DNA from: Lactobacillus sp. W8174
Lineage (GTDB): Bacteria; Bacillota; Bacilli; Lactobacillales; Lactobacillaceae
Reading direction: 5' to 3'
Assembly: GCF_016100975.1 (NCBI RefSeq)
Contig: NZ_JACFRN010000005.1
Coordinates: 62,001 to 126,000 of the forward strand
Length of the DNA stretch: 64,000 bases
Under the pieces are notes generated by a model. That model was given only the letters and a program-made list of their open reading frames with translations. It did no database searches and was not told where the DNA came from. Shown piece after piece: positions 36,186 to 46,259 of the stretch; positions within the stretch are counted from its first letter, which is position 1, and every line of letters begins with the position of its first letter. The translations under genes were made by a program, and so were the position numbers.

Positions 36186-37349
36186 CTATTTTTGCAAATA
36201 TTGACGAATACGGTTTTTGGTCCCAGCAAAATACCAGGTGCCGGTTTGTTCGTCACTTTGAAGCTCTATGTCATCTTGCGGAGATTCTAAAGCTTGATTA
36301 AAAATTTGTTCATATTCAGGAATAGTTAATTTTTGGCGGCGAGCAATCATTTTTTGATCTGCATTTTTATGTAGATTCTTGTCATAGCCCTCAACTATTC
36401 GTCCTGAATAAAACTCACCCATTGCCCCTGAACCATAAGAAAATAAACCGATCTTTGCCTTCGCGGGCAATTTAGCATTTTCCAGTAAACTCAAAAGGCT
36501 TAAATATAAAGAAGCAGTGTAAATATTACCGACTTCCTTGCCATAACGAGCTGCAGCAGTAAAATTCTCTGTCAATCGCTTTTTAGTCTTTTCATCCTGA
36601 TCGGCAACAGCCCACTCATTTGCCTTAAAACCCATTTTCACAAATGGTAAATGATAAAGTAATGCTGTGAAATCACTAGTTTTTATTCCAGTTTGTCTAA
36701 GATAATCCTTGAATGTGTGTTTAAAAAAGTCTAAATACACGTTTTTAGAATATTTACCATCAACTATGGCAACTGCTGAATCATTAGGACGCCAGAAGTC
36801 ATTAATATCCTCACTGTATGAGCTGTGTCCCTTATTGATAGCCAAAATTTGCGGATCAGCCTTAATTAGCGTGCTAATGCTGCCAGCTCCTTGTGTCACC
36901 TCACCGCCAGTGTTAACGCCATAGCGAGCAATATCAGAGCCAATTACAATTGCGCTATGGTGCGGATGGAGGCGGACATAATCCCGAGCGATCATGATGC
37001 CTGCAGTCATACCAAAGCACGCTTCTTTTACTTCAAAAGTTCTGACATTTGCCGGTAATTCCAAAGCCGATTTGATGAAAAGCGAAGCCGATTTAGACTG
37101 GTCAACACTGCTTTCTGTTCCAACGATTAATAAACCGACTTTTTTACGTTCAATTTGATCTAAATATCTAAGCGTTGCATTAATTCCCATTGATACTGCA
37201 TCTTGAGTCTGATCAGTAACGCTCATTCTATTTTGTCCAATACCAATCAAAAATTTATTAGGATCTTCATTGCGCGCTTTTGCCAAATCTACCATATCAA
37301 CGTATTTGTTTGGTGTATAAAAACCAATTTGATCAATTCCGACTTGCAT
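36186..37349 (-). CDS. mvaS: Hydroxymethylglutaryl-CoA synthase
   Basis: A 387-aa enzyme condensing acetoacetyl-CoA and acetyl-CoA to HMG-CoA in the mevalonate pathway. The catalytic cysteine is Cys111 in EVKEACFGMTAG; a downstream HLPFVKMG provides the catalytic histidine. It is the last gene of the thiolase-mvaA-mvaS operon, and its start overlaps the mvaA end by 17 bases. Isoprenoid precursors are thus made from acetyl-CoA, as usual in lactobacilli. Confidence 0.95.
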   Translation of the reverse strand: MQVGIDQIGFYTPNKYVDMVDLAKARNEDPNKFLIGIGQNRMSVTDQTQDAVSMGINATLRYLDQIERKKVGLLIVGTESSVDQSKSASLFIKSALELPANVRTFEVKEACFGMTAGIMIARDYVRLHPHHSAIVIGSDIARYGVNTGGEVTQGAGSISTLIKADPQILAINKGHSSYSEDINDFWRPNDSAVAIVDGKYSKNVYLDFFKHTFKDYLRQTGIKTSDFTALLYHLPFVKMGFKANEWAVADQDEKTKKRLTENFTAAARYGKEVGNIYTASLYLSLLSLLENAKLPAKAKIGLFSYGSGAMGEFYSGRIVEGYDKNLHKNADQKMIARRQKLTIPEYEQIFNQALESPQDDIELQSDEQTGTWYFAGTKNRIRQYLQK

Positions 37350-38559
37350 TATTTTCCTCTCTTATTTCCTTTAAAAATTCCTTAGCTGCAGATTGACTGT
37401 ATTTTTTGCTATTTATGATTTTTTGGAATACAACTTTTTTCTCGGCAGCAGTAGCATCTAAAACTGCCACAATATTTCTGGCCTGCAGTTTCATGTGTCC
37501 TGCTTGTATCCCCTTGGTAGAAATTGCCAGTAATGCTGCTAAATTATTGGCTAAACCAATGGCAGCAATAATATTAGCTAATTGTTCTGCAGTAATTTTT
37601 TCGCCTAAAATACGATAGTTTTGCTTAACATCTTTTCTGGTGTTAATTGAGCCGCCCACAGTTCCAATTGGCAAGGGAATGCTTAGCTTTCCCATAAGAT
37701 TTTCATTTTCAAGCTGCCATTTGCTGAGACTGGCGTAGGTGCCTTTTTTACTTGCAAAAACACCACAAGCTGCCTCTACTGCGCGAGTATCGTTTCCAGT
37801 TGCCAGTAAAACAGCATCAACTCCATTCATAATCCCTTTGTTATTGGTAACGGCTCTCATTGGATCGTCCTGACCAATTCGACTTAATAAAACAATTTTC
37901 CGAGCAGTTTCTGTTCCACCAATTAAATTAACAGGAATTGCAGCCTTGACCGTTGTGATTTGGCTAGGATAATTTGACAAAATGGCAAATAATTTTTGTT
38001 TAATGCCAGCAAAATCCTCTAACTCATCTGCCATAAATTCTAAAATAGAATTTACCTTGTTGGCGCCCATCGCCTCCGCGGGATCAACTAATACTTTTAT
38101 ATAAAGCAAATCATTTATTTGCTTAAGTTCTATTTTACGGACTCCACCGCCATGACTTACAAGACTGGCAAAATAGGTATTTGTCTTTTTAATAAGACCA
38201 GGCAATACTTCTTGCAAGTTAGAGACTTCAAAATTTTCAGCCACCTGCATCACAATTTGACCCCAAATACCGTCTCGCTGACTGCTTGCCGTAAAACCAC
38301 CAGCTTTTGCAACGATACCAGCGCCATTATTAGCCGCAGCAACTACCGAGGCTTCTTCGGTCACCATTGGCACTTGGTAATTTTGACCATTAACCAATAG
38401 GTTTTGTGCTAAACCAACGGGTAAACGTAATTGACCAATTACATTTTCACTTAATAAATCCAAGTCATGCAAAACCTGTGAATCAACTTGATCCAGTTTA
38501 ATTCCTTGTTTTCGCAGCATTTCTCGTCTTTTTTCTGGTGCTAACTTATAAAACTTCAT
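37333..38559 (-). CDS. mvaA: Hydroxymethylglutaryl-CoA reductase (class II)
   Basis: A 408-aa NAD(P)H-dependent enzyme reducing HMG-CoA to mevalonate. Visible motifs are the substrate-binding EEASVVAAANNGA, the catalytic NKGIMNGVDAVLLATGND and the His-bearing GIQAGHMKLQARN. It stands alone, not fused to the thiolase as in the enterococcal MvaE. It follows the thiolase gene directly, with no gap. Confidence 0.95.
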   Translation of the reverse strand: MKFYKLAPEKRREMLRKQGIKLDQVDSQVLHDLDLLSENVIGQLRLPVGLAQNLLVNGQNYQVPMVTEEASVVAAANNGAGIVAKAGGFTASSQRDGIWGQIVMQVAENFEVSNLQEVLPGLIKKTNTYFASLVSHGGGVRKIELKQINDLLYIKVLVDPAEAMGANKVNSILEFMADELEDFAGIKQKLFAILSNYPSQITTVKAAIPVNLIGGTETARKIVLLSRIGQDDPMRAVTNNKGIMNGVDAVLLATGNDTRAVEAACGVFASKKGTYASLSKWQLENENLMGKLSIPLPIGTVGGSINTRKDVKQNYRILGEKITAEQLANIIAAIGLANNLAALLAISTKGIQAGHMKLQARNIVAVLDATAAEKKVVFQKIINSKKYSQSAAKEFLKEIREENNASRN

Positions 38560-39708
38560 TTAAAATTTCTCTATTTCATATGCAATTGCTTGTCCGCCAC
38601 CAATACAAAGAGTTACCAAAGCCTTGTGACCATTGATATGATTCATAATATTGACAGCTGTTCCTACTAAACGAGTTCCGGTAGCAGCAAGAGGATGACC
38701 TAGTGCAATAGCTCCACCAAAAATGTTTAGTTTAGCGGGTGGAATTCGGAGTTTTCGAGCTAAGACAACGCTAGGTGCAGCGAAAGCTTCATTAACTTCG
38801 ATTGCATCATAATCATTAATGGTATTGTTTGTTTTTTGTAATAATTTTTCTACTGCAAAATATGGTGCTACACCCATGTATGCCGGATCAGTACCAGATT
38901 CAGCAAACGATCCCAACCGCGCCAGAGGTTGCAGTTTGAGTTCCTTTACTTTTTCTGCGCTTGCCAAAATAATCATACTGGCACCATCACTTAAGGGCGA
39001 AGAATTGCCAGCTGTAACTAAACCATTTTTCTTAAAAACAGGTTTTAACTTGCTTAGTGCTTGTAAATTAGTATCAGCTCGAATTGTTTCGTCCTGCTGG
39101 ATTATTTTACCGTTTACTTCTACGCCAATTATTTCATCTTGAAAAAAGTTTTGCTGAACAATTTCAACTGCTTTGCGATGAGAAGCTAAACTATATTCAT
39201 CCATTTCTGTACGCGTAACTCCATATTTTTCTGCTACGTTTTCAGCCGTTAATCCCATATGCTCATGAGAAAAAGCATCAATGAGGCCATTCTGCAGCAT
39301 TTCACTTTGAAAATGCGGCTTTTCTTTGTCCTCTGTTAAATAAACAGCATTCGACATGCTTTCGGCACCACCAACAGCTACCAGATCAAAGTCGCCCAGT
39401 TCCATCTGTCCTTGAGCCAGTCTGAGAGATTTTAGACTTGAACCACAGACTTCATTAATTGTCACGCTGCTGCTTTTAGGGCTCATACCCGTATTCAAAG
39501 CAATTTGCCGCGCCATATTTTGTCCCAAACTTGCACCCAAAACATTACCCATGAATAAGGCGTCCAGTTTTTCAGCAGGCAGACTAATGCTTTTTAACGT
39601 TTCTCTTAAGGCTAATTCTCCTAATTCTGTTGCATTTTTTTCACTCCATAACCCATGATAGCGACCAAAAGGAGTTCTTTTAGCTGCAACGATGTATATA
39701 TCTTTCAT
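38560..39708 (-). CDS. Acetyl-CoA C-acetyltransferase (thiolase)
   Basis: A 382-aa biosynthetic thiolase that condenses two acetyl-CoA to acetoacetyl-CoA, the first step to mevalonate. The nucleophile is Cys88 in NEVCGSSLKS. The C-terminal GGAIALGHPLAATG and CIGGGQAIA motifs carry the histidine and second cysteine. It is the first gene of the three-gene mevalonate operon. Confidence 0.93.
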   Translation of the reverse strand: MKDIYIVAAKRTPFGRYHGLWSEKNATELGELALRETLKSISLPAEKLDALFMGNVLGASLGQNMARQIALNTGMSPKSSSVTINEVCGSSLKSLRLAQGQMELGDFDLVAVGGAESMSNAVYLTEDKEKPHFQSEMLQNGLIDAFSHEHMGLTAENVAEKYGVTRTEMDEYSLASHRKAVEIVQQNFFQDEIIGVEVNGKIIQQDETIRADTNLQALSKLKPVFKKNGLVTAGNSSPLSDGASMIILASAEKVKELKLQPLARLGSFAESGTDPAYMGVAPYFAVEKLLQKTNNTINDYDAIEVNEAFAAPSVVLARKLRIPPAKLNIFGGAIALGHPLAATGTRLVGTAVNIMNHINGHKALVTLCIGGGQAIAYEIEKF

Positions 39709-39803
39709 TTAACCTATCCCCTAGCTAAAAGTTTCAAGTCGCATGATACAAAAATTTTCTACTCGAAGACAGTAATTAGTCCGACATTAAGAAAAATTTT
39801 ACA

Positions 39804-39835
39804 TAAAAAAAGAAACCATTAAATGATGGTTCCTT
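39804..39835 (-). terminator. Terminator of galU
   Basis: On the minus strand GGAACCAT, a CATTTA loop and ATGGTTTC are followed by seven T. It lies 20 bp after the galU stop. Confidence 0.8.
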
Positions 39836-39854
39836 TAATTGCATAATTTATTTG

Positions 39855-40748
39855 TTATTGTTGATTTTGTTCTTTTAATTTCTTTCCTAAGTCAATTATG
39901 TATTTACGCAATGCATCCTTAGTTTCCGGATGTTTTAAGCCATACTCAATTGAAGTTTCCAAGTAACTTTCTTTATTACCGACATCGTGACGGGTTCCCT
40001 TAAAGACATGGGCTAAAACGCGTTGCGTTTTATTCATGGTATCAATCGCATCAGTTAATTGAATCTCCCCACCTTTATCTGGTTTTTGCTTAGCCAAAAT
40101 TGGAAAAATTTCTGGAGTTAAAAGATAACGACCAATAATAGCATAATCACTCGGAGCCTTGTCTACTTCTGGCTTTTCTACAAAAGATTTAACATTTATT
40201 AAGCCAGGTGCAATTTCACTATCCGGTTCAATTATGCCATATTTATAAACCTCTTTATGGGGTACCGGCATAACGGCAATTGTTGACGCATTCGTATCGT
40301 TATAGCGGTCAATCAATTGCTTGGTTAACGGTTCTTTGTCCATCATCAGGTCATCGCCCAGCATAACAACAAATGGTTCATTCCCAATAAAACTACGTCC
40401 ACGGGCAATTGCATCCCCCAAACCTGCTGGATAAGGCTGACGAGTATAATAAATATTAATTCCCAGGTGAGTAATTTCTTGCGACATTTTAAGCAGACTA
40501 GTCTTACCTTTTTCCTGCAGATTTTGTTCAAGTTCAGGATTGGAGTCAAAATGATCTTCAATCGAGCGCTTATTTTTTCCAGTGACAATCAAAATGTCTT
40601 CAATACCAGATTTTTTGGCCTCTTCAACAATAAATTGAATAGTTGGTTTGTCGACAATCGGCAACATTTCCTTGGGCATTGCTTTAGTTACCGGCATAAA
40701 CCTAGTACCCAGACCAGCTGCAGGAATAATTGCTTTTCTTACTTTCAT
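39855..40748 (-). CDS. galU: UTP-glucose-1-phosphate uridylyltransferase
   Basis: A 297-aa enzyme that makes UDP-glucose for glycolipids, teichoic acid and exopolysaccharide. The nucleotidyl-transferase signature [20 protein letters not shown] is at residues 10-29. GDD at about 117 binds metal, and FVEKP and the later [10 protein letters not shown] are typical of GalU. A single-gene unit with its own terminator. Confidence 0.95.
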   Translation of the reverse strand: MKVRKAIIPAAGLGTRFMPVTKAMPKEMLPIVDKPTIQFIVEEAKKSGIEDILIVTGKNKRSIEDHFDSNPELEQNLQEKGKTSLLKMSQEITHLGINIYYTRQPYPAGLGDAIARGRSFIGNEPFVVMLGDDLMMDKEPLTKQLIDRYNDTNASTIAVMPVPHKEVYKYGIIEPDSEIAPGLINVKSFVEKPEVDKAPSDYAIIGRYLLTPEIFPILAKQKPDKGGEIQLTDAIDTMNKTQRVLAHVFKGTRHDVGNKESYLETSIEYGLKHPETKDALRKYIIDLGKKLKEQNQQ

Positions 40749-40813
40749 ATTTTTTACGCTTTCTTTAAAATCATAAAACTAATATACCAAAATAAAATTG
40801 AATGCGCCAATTT

Positions 40814-41731
40814 TTAATGACTGCGCTTTCTTTGAATATATTCAGCTAAGCGACCCACTGAATAGTGTACTTCTCCATAATTTAGTGTCACTATTGCAGC
40901 ATTTACACATGTCCCCAGTAAAAAGAGAATTGAGGAAATATTCAACCACAACATAAAAATAATAAAAGTACCGATAATGCCATAGTTTTCCCAGCTAATA
41001 CGAAAATGATGCAGATAGAAACTAAAAAGCCAGGAAAGAATGATCCACCCGCATAAAGTAGTAAAAACACCTGGCCAAATAACTTTTTTCTTTAATTTGA
41101 TGTTAGGTAAAAAGTAATTGACGTAATATAACGAACCCATCATCGTGATTATAATGACAGGATAGCGATAACTAAAAATTTTCTCAATTTCGCCAACAGA
41201 AAAGGAGAAAATTGGTCGTAGAAATTCCAGCACCTGCTGACCAAAAATCAAAGTTAAATTAAGCAAGGCAAATACTATAATCATGAGGTTGGTCAACATA
41301 ATAGTAATAGATCTTGTCCAAACAGTAACCTGCCATTTTTGCTTTAATTCTTGTGCACGAACACCATAAACCCGATTCATACCAATTCTAATAGCATTAA
41401 CTAACGAAGAAACTGACCATAGAGCCAATATAATACCAAATGAAATATACCCACTTGATTTTCTTTTCAATAATGAGTTAATTATCGGCATAATAAATTT
41501 AGCAATTTTATCTGGAAAAATTAGTTTTAAATAACTGGCAATCGGTTCAGTATTAATATTAAATAACGGCAAAATATTTCCGATAATAATAATTAACGGA
41601 AATATCGAAAACAAAACGTAGTAAGCAATCGCAATTGCGCTTGTCAAAACTTCACCTTGAGTAAATTTCAAGGAAACAGTTTTATAAAATAAAAAAGAGC
41701 GTTTCCTGATTGCCTCAGCTTTTTTACCCAT
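40814..41731 (-). CDS. YihY/BrkB family membrane protein
   Basis: A 305-aa integral membrane protein with about six segments. The family signature is visible as AIAYYVLFSIFPLIIIIG near the N-terminus and GIILALWSVSSLVNAIRIGMN in the middle. Members were once called ribonuclease BN in error; their role (transport or envelope) is unsettled. It starts 5 bp after map and is probably co-transcribed with it. Confidence 0.85.
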   Translation of the reverse strand: MGKKAEAIRKRSFLFYKTVSLKFTQGEVLTSAIAIAYYVLFSIFPLIIIIGNILPLFNINTEPIASYLKLIFPDKIAKFIMPIINSLLKRKSSGYISFGIILALWSVSSLVNAIRIGMNRVYGVRAQELKQKWQVTVWTRSITIMLTNLMIIVFALLNLTLIFGQQVLEFLRPIFSFSVGEIEKIFSYRYPVIIITMMGSLYYVNYFLPNIKLKKKVIWPGVFTTLCGWIILSWLFSFYLHHFRISWENYGIIGTFIIFMLWLNISSILFLLGTCVNAAIVTLNYGEVHYSVGRLAEYIQRKRSH

Positions 41732-41736
41732 GCAAT

Positions 41737-42564
41737 TTAGTCATCCATTTCGTCAAAATGTGGTAAGTACTTTTCGTAGCCGTCGTATGGCTTTTGCAGC
41801 GTTAAAATTTTAGGACCGTCTTTAGTAATTGCAAAAGTATGTTCAAATTGAGCTGATTTTGAGCCATCCGGTGTAGCGTAAAAGACCCAATCATCTTTAG
41901 GATCAGAAACGCTTTTTTCTACAATGCGCCAGTCACCACCGGCTTCAACCATTGGTTCACAAGTAATAGTCATTCCTTCACGCAGTCTTAATCCGTGCCC
42001 TGCCTTACCCCAATGTGGTACTTCCGGATCTTCATGAATACTTGGCTGGATGCCATGACCGACTAATTCTTTAACGTCGCCATAGTGATGTTCATCTTCT
42101 ACAAAATGCTGTATTGCGGCTCCGATGTCTCCAATGCGATTACCTAAAACTGCCTGATCAATACCCAAGTACATGGCTTTTTTAGTTGTATCCATCAAAT
42201 CCTGATCAGCTTGAGAAATTTTGCCTACTGGGTAAGTTGTGCAAGAGTCTGTTTCAAAGCCATTGAGATTGCAAGTCACATCAACCTTAACCAAATCGCC
42301 TTCTTTTAAAACTGTGTCTTTACGTGGCGTAGCGTGGGCTATTTGATCATTAACAGAAATACATGTCCCATATTTGTAGCCTTCAAAGCCTTGCTCTGAC
42401 AACCTGCCACCACGACTTTTGACAAAATCTTGACAAAATTCTTCAATTGACCAAGTGGTAATTCCAGGTTTAATCACGTCTCGCAGGCCCTCAAACATTG
42501 ATGCTAATAATCGGCCTGAAGCCTGCATACCCTTTAACTCTCTAATTGATTTAATTGTAATCAA
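41737..42564 (-). CDS. map: Methionine aminopeptidase, type I
   Basis: A 275-aa metalloprotease that removes N-terminal methionine from new proteins. Metal ligands lie in VDVTCNLNGFETDSC (two Asp), GHGIQPSIHE (His), EPMVEAGG (Glu) and QFEHTFAI (Glu). Length is near 250-275 as expected. The first gene of a two-gene unit with the YihY-family gene. Confidence 0.95.
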   Translation of the reverse strand: MITIKSIRELKGMQASGRLLASMFEGLRDVIKPGITTWSIEEFCQDFVKSRGGRLSEQGFEGYKYGTCISVNDQIAHATPRKDTVLKEGDLVKVDVTCNLNGFETDSCTTYPVGKISQADQDLMDTTKKAMYLGIDQAVLGNRIGDIGAAIQHFVEDEHHYGDVKELVGHGIQPSIHEDPEVPHWGKAGHGLRLREGMTITCEPMVEAGGDWRIVEKSVSDPKDDWVFYATPDGSKSAQFEHTFAITKDGPKILTLQKPYDGYEKYLPHFDEMDD

Positions 42565-42700
42565 ATTTAAATTCTCCTCTATTAAATGATGTTTGATTAC
42601 ATTATAGCGTTTTTTAAAAGTTTACTAAAGAATTTCATTAATTACGCAAAATTAGGTATAATGTTTTGATGAATTAGTTTTTGTGAAAGGTATGAATTTA

Positions 42701-43147
42701 ATGAAAGCTAGAATAGTCTATGCAAGTATGACTGGCAACGATGCAGATATGGCAGATATTCTGGAAGAAGATTTGCAGGATTTGGGCTTTGATGTTGAAA
42801 CGAGCGAAGCTGAATTTACTGACGCCAGTGATTACTTATCAAGTGATTTGTGCATCTTTATTACTTATACCTATGGCGAAGGCACTATGACCGACGACAT
42901 TGCAGACTTTTATGATCAACTAAAAGATTTAGACTTAAGTGGGAAATATTTTGCCGTGATGGGTAGCGGTGACATGATGTATGCCGATCATTTTTGCGAA
43001 AATGTTTTTGATTTTGAAAAAATGTTTAAGCAAGTTGGAGCAAAAGAAGTGACAAAACCTGTTACAATTGAAAATGCCCCGAATGATGATGATATAAAAG
43101 CAATTGATAATGCAGCTAAGGAAATGGCTGATCTATTAAATGGTTAA
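42701..43147 (+). CDS. Flavodoxin
   Basis: A 148-aa FMN-binding electron carrier. The phosphate loop ASMTGNDADMADIL follows the first strand. TYTYGEGTMTDDI and VMGSGDMMYADHFC form the isoalloxazine-binding loops. I choose the ATG at 42701, ten bases after AAAGG; a GTG at 42683 and an ATG at 42692 lie in or next to that site. The next gene overlaps its end by eight bases. Confidence 0.92.
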   Translation: MKARIVYASMTGNDADMADILEEDLQDLGFDVETSEAEFTDASDYLSSDLCIFITYTYGEGTMTDDIADFYDQLKDLDLSGKYFAVMGSGDMMYADHFCENVFDFEKMFKQVGAKEVTKPVTIENAPNDDDIKAIDNAAKEMADLLNG

Positions 43148-43673
43148 GAATAAGAAAACGGATTCACAAAAATTCGACTCAATGTCTGATCCTAAAATTC
43201 ACCGCTTAGCACAAAATGTAGTCAAAAGACATCGCAATTTATTTGTTTACATGATCTTTGGTTTTATAGCGGCTCTAATCAACACTGTGGTATTTATGAT
43301 TTTGCATAAATGGTGGCACAGCATTGTTTTAGTATCAAATACTATTGCATTTATTGTTTCTAACCTCGCCTCTTTTGTATTTAACCAAAAGGCCGTCTTT
43401 ATCAATAACGTCGATGAGGAGCATTCAACTTGGCAAAAGTTGGTCGTCTTTTTCACCTATAGGATTATTAGTCTTATCCCTGACAGTTTGATTATGTTGG
43501 TTGGATTGTCCTGGCTTCATCTAGATGCCTTGCTAGTAAAAATTGTTGATCAAATTTTAGTGGGTATTTTTAATTACCTGACTACGAGATCAGTTTTTCA
43601 AGCTCAAGAAACTACCATGATTGCACGAGCAAAAGAGAAAATTAAATCACGTAAAGAAAAAAACGATAAATAA
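43140..43673 (+). CDS. GtrA family membrane protein
   Basis: A 177-aa protein with four membrane segments of the GtrA/DPMS family (FMIFGFIAALINTVVFMIL-type opening; SNLASFVFNQKAVF). Members are thought to flip lipid-linked sugars or anchor glycosyltransferases for wall polysaccharides. It overlaps the flavodoxin gene by eight bases, so the two are co-translated, and ends at a terminator. Confidence 0.85.
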   Translation: MVKNKKTDSQKFDSMSDPKIHRLAQNVVKRHRNLFVYMIFGFIAALINTVVFMILHKWWHSIVLVSNTIAFIVSNLASFVFNQKAVFINNVDEEHSTWQKLVVFFTYRIISLIPDSLIMLVGLSWLHLDALLVKIVDQILVGIFNYLTTRSVFQAQETTMIARAKEKIKSRKEKNDK

Positions 43674-43703
43674 AAGCCAAGAAAATTTTTCTTGGCTTTT
43701 TGT
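43672..43703. terminator. Bidirectional terminator between gtrA-type gene and wecB
   Basis: AAAAGCCAAGAAAA and TTTTCTTGGCTTTTT form a long AT-flanked stem at the end of the GtrA gene; convergent wecB ends 20 bp further on. Confidence 0.9.
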
Positions 43704-43722
43704 GTAATAAAATTTAGACGGC

Positions 43723-44865
43723 TCATTTAAAATCAGCTGGTCTTTCACCCTTATTTTGAGCAAAATAGTAGGCAATAGCATCCATTATTCTTTCTGATGC
43801 ATGACCATCACCATAAGGGTTCTTGGCATTGGCCATCTGGTCGTAAACTTTTTTGTTTTCAAGTAATTCCAACATTGCGTTTCTGACATTATCAACTTGC
43901 GTTCCCACTAATTTGAGTGTACCAGCTTTAACACCTTCTGGTCTCTCTGTAGTATCTCTTAAAACTAAAACTGGCTTGTTTAAAGCAGGAGCTTCTTCTT
44001 GAACTCCTCCAGAATCTGTCATAATGAAGTAACTTAATTTGGCTAAGTTATGAAAATCAACCACATCTAAAGGGGCAATCAAATGAATACGCGGATCATT
44101 ACCTAAAATTTCGTGTGCAACTTTTTGCACACTAGGTGATAAATGAACAGGATAAATAATTTCAACATCATCATTGTTGTCTACGACCTGTTTCATCACC
44201 TTAAAAACCCGTCTCATAGGTTCACCCTGATTTTCCCGCCTGTGCATGGTCACAAGAATTATCTTGCTTCCGGGTTTAATCAAATCTAAAACCTCATGGT
44301 GGTAATCATCTTGAACTGTTTCTTTCAAAGCATCAATAGCTGTATTACCTGTGATAAAAATATTGTCAGAATTGTGGTTTTCTTTAATCAAGTTTTGCTT
44401 GCTAACCGCAGTTGGTGCAAAATAAAGATCAGTTAAATCATCAGTCATTTGCCTGTTCATTTCTTCAGGAAAAGGTGAATATTTATTCCATGTTCGCAGT
44501 CCCGCCTCAACGTGACCTAAGGTACATTTATTATAAAAGCTGGCCAAACCGGCAGCAAAACTGGTGGTTGTATCTCCATGGACCAAGACAATATCTGGTT
44601 TAACTTCTTTTAAGACTTTTGTCATGTCGATTAATACCTTGGCTGTGACGCCCTCTAAAGTTTGGTTTTTCTTCATGATATTAAAGTCATACTCCGGCTT
44701 GATTTTAAATATATTAAGAACTTGATCCAGCATTTCCCGATGTTGTGCTGTAACCACCGTAACTTCCTCAAATCGATTATCTTTTTTTAGTCTCTGTACC
44801 AACGGCGACATCTTTATAGCCTCCGGTCTGGTACCAAAAACCGTCATTACCTTAATTTTGCTCAT
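43723..44865 (-). CDS. wecB: UDP-N-acetylglucosamine 2-epimerase (non-hydrolysing)
   Basis: A 380-aa epimerase that interconverts UDP-GlcNAc and UDP-ManNAc for teichoic acid linkage units and other wall sugars. Motifs visible are VFGTRPEAIKMSPL at the N-terminus, VHGDTTTSFA, HVEAGLRT, and DSGGVQEEAP near the C-terminus. I choose the ATG at 44865 after GGAGG; an in-frame ATG at 44877 overlaps that site. Confidence 0.94.
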   Translation of the reverse strand: MSKIKVMTVFGTRPEAIKMSPLVQRLKKDNRFEEVTVVTAQHREMLDQVLNIFKIKPEYDFNIMKKNQTLEGVTAKVLIDMTKVLKEVKPDIVLVHGDTTTSFAAGLASFYNKCTLGHVEAGLRTWNKYSPFPEEMNRQMTDDLTDLYFAPTAVSKQNLIKENHNSDNIFITGNTAIDALKETVQDDYHHEVLDLIKPGSKIILVTMHRRENQGEPMRRVFKVMKQVVDNNDDVEIIYPVHLSPSVQKVAHEILGNDPRIHLIAPLDVVDFHNLAKLSYFIMTDSGGVQEEAPALNKPVLVLRDTTERPEGVKAGTLKLVGTQVDNVRNAMLELLENKKVYDQMANAKNPYGDGHASERIMDAIAYYFAQNKGERPADFK

Positions 44866-44962
44866 AATTTCCTCCATTTTATTAATATATTAGTAAATTA
44901 GCTGCAAAAAAACAAGTTAATTATGGTTTAATAACTATTGAATAACAAAAGTTGGTGAAGAA

Positions 44963-45151
44963 ATGTATCATGGATTTAAATTATTACTAATTACAGGTCT
45001 GTTAATAGTTTTAGCAGCTTTTTGTTTTGTCTTTAGTTTTGATAAGAGAAAGACGGTCAAAAGCAAAAGAATTTTACTTGGAATAGCATTAATCCTATTC
45101 ATAATAATTATCTTTTTAGTTATCCGAATTTTGGAATCGCCTTTATATTAA
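44963..45151 (+). CDS. Small two-helix membrane protein, unknown
   Basis: A 62-aa protein made of two hydrophobic helices (about 5-25 and 35-57) joined by a basic loop (DKRKTVKSKR). Such proteins are common and rarely characterised. GGTGAAG gives a weak ribosome site. No competing frame exists here. Confidence 0.5.
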   Translation: MYHGFKLLLITGLLIVLAAFCFVFSFDKRKTVKSKRILLGIALILFIIIIFLVIRILESPLY

Positions 45152-45273
45152 ATATATAGCAGCAATTGCTCTAGAACAGTAATTCAACAAATAATTACTT
45201 TATAAAAGTGTTTATTCTTTCACTTTATATATCAATTCGCTGTATAATGATTTTGAAAAGAGGTGAATAAATT

Positions 45274-45510
45274 ATGGGTAAGGCAGAAGTCACTAAAAAT
45301 GTTTGGGTCACTACTCACGGCGACAAATGGGCTGTTAAAATTGCCGGGAGCGACAAAATCTCTAAAACTTTTGACCGCAAAGCTGACGCTTTAGAATATG
45401 CAAAAAGTTTGGCACAAAAGGAAAAGACCGAACTAATTAGTCAAAAAAGAAACGGGCGTATTAATCTTAAAAATTCATATGGTCATGACAGTCCTAAAGC
45501 CGCAGGCTAA
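45274..45510 (+). CDS. DUF2188-like small protein
   Basis: A 78-aa basic protein matching the DUF2188 pattern: WVTTHGDKWAVKIAGSDK, then an Ala-rich helix (DALEYAKSLAQKEKTEL) and the terminal GRINLKNSYGHD. The family is widespread and without assigned function. GAGGTG precedes the ATG. Confidence 0.75.
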   Translation: MGKAEVTKNVWVTTHGDKWAVKIAGSDKISKTFDRKADALEYAKSLAQKEKTELISQKRNGRINLKNSYGHDSPKAAG

Positions 45511-45677
45511 TATATCGATACATTGTTATTACTACTATTTTCATATATTTTATCTATTCTGACATTTTAATTAATCTATATTTCTCAAACTAAAATATAA
45601 ACTTTATTTTATTCATATTTACATAAATAACAAATCTTTCAAATTCTGGTCTGATTATCTTCTTGATAGTCAGACTT

Positions 45678-46118
45678 TTATTTGTCTGCAATTATTTTTA
45701 CCCCTAATATATCTGAACTATCAATACTATCTTCTTTTTTGTTACCAACAAATGTAAAGTTTGTCTTTGTTGTGTTTTTGATTAAAACATTCGTTACCAA
45801 AAAGGTTTTAATTGCACCATCTTTAAGCATAAATTCTACTTTTTGACCTTTTAGGACAAATTTTAATTCACAGAATGGCATTTGATGTATATCTAAAGAA
45901 AAATTGGCACTGCTTGGAATTGCATCAACTACTTGTGAGATAAAAACATCATTTTTTGGATCATCAGCCATAAAAATCATTTCAGGTTGGTCATCATCTT
46001 CGTCTTCAATTTCATTAACAAAGATTGTTTTTTTAGTACCATCTTTTAATTTAAAAGTTACATTACGAGCCCGAAAATTATCTAAAACCTCGGGTAAAGA
46101 CATTTTGTGTGGATTCAT
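45678..46118 (-). CDS. Unknown protein with two similar halves
   Basis: A 146-aa soluble acidic protein. The segment VTFKLKDGTKKTIFVNEI (about 20-37) recurs as VEFMLKDGAIKTFLVTNV (about 93-110), pointing to an internal duplication. I do not recognise the family. There is no good ribosome site before the ATG at 46118, and a later ATG at codon 6 is possible. It lies downstream of tRNA-Arg on the same strand. Confidence 0.55.
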   Translation of the reverse strand: MNPHKMSLPEVLDNFRARNVTFKLKDGTKKTIFVNEIEDEDDDQPEMIFMADDPKNDVFISQVVDAIPSSANFSLDIHQMPFCELKFVLKGQKVEFMLKDGAIKTFLVTNVLIKNTTKTNFTFVGNKKEDSIDSSDILGVKIIADK

Positions 46119-46217
46119 TTTTAAAAATTCTAATTAAACTAAAAAAGCCAATCTGTTTAAAACAGGACAGAGCCGAAAATGATCCTGCTACAAAAAATTA
46201 GCAACTGTTTTCTAATA

Positions 46218-46249
46218 AATTTAAATGCAGTAAAATTTGCATTTAAATT
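46218..46249. repeat. 12-bp perfect inverted repeat next to tRNA-Arg
   Basis: AATTTAAATGCA (46218-46229) and TGCATTTAAATT (46238-46249) are perfect inverted copies around an 8-bp spacer, 10 bp past the 3' end of the tRNA. It may be the tRNA terminator (without a strong T tract) or a protein-binding site. Confidence 0.5.
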
Positions 46250-46259
46250 ATACCTTATA

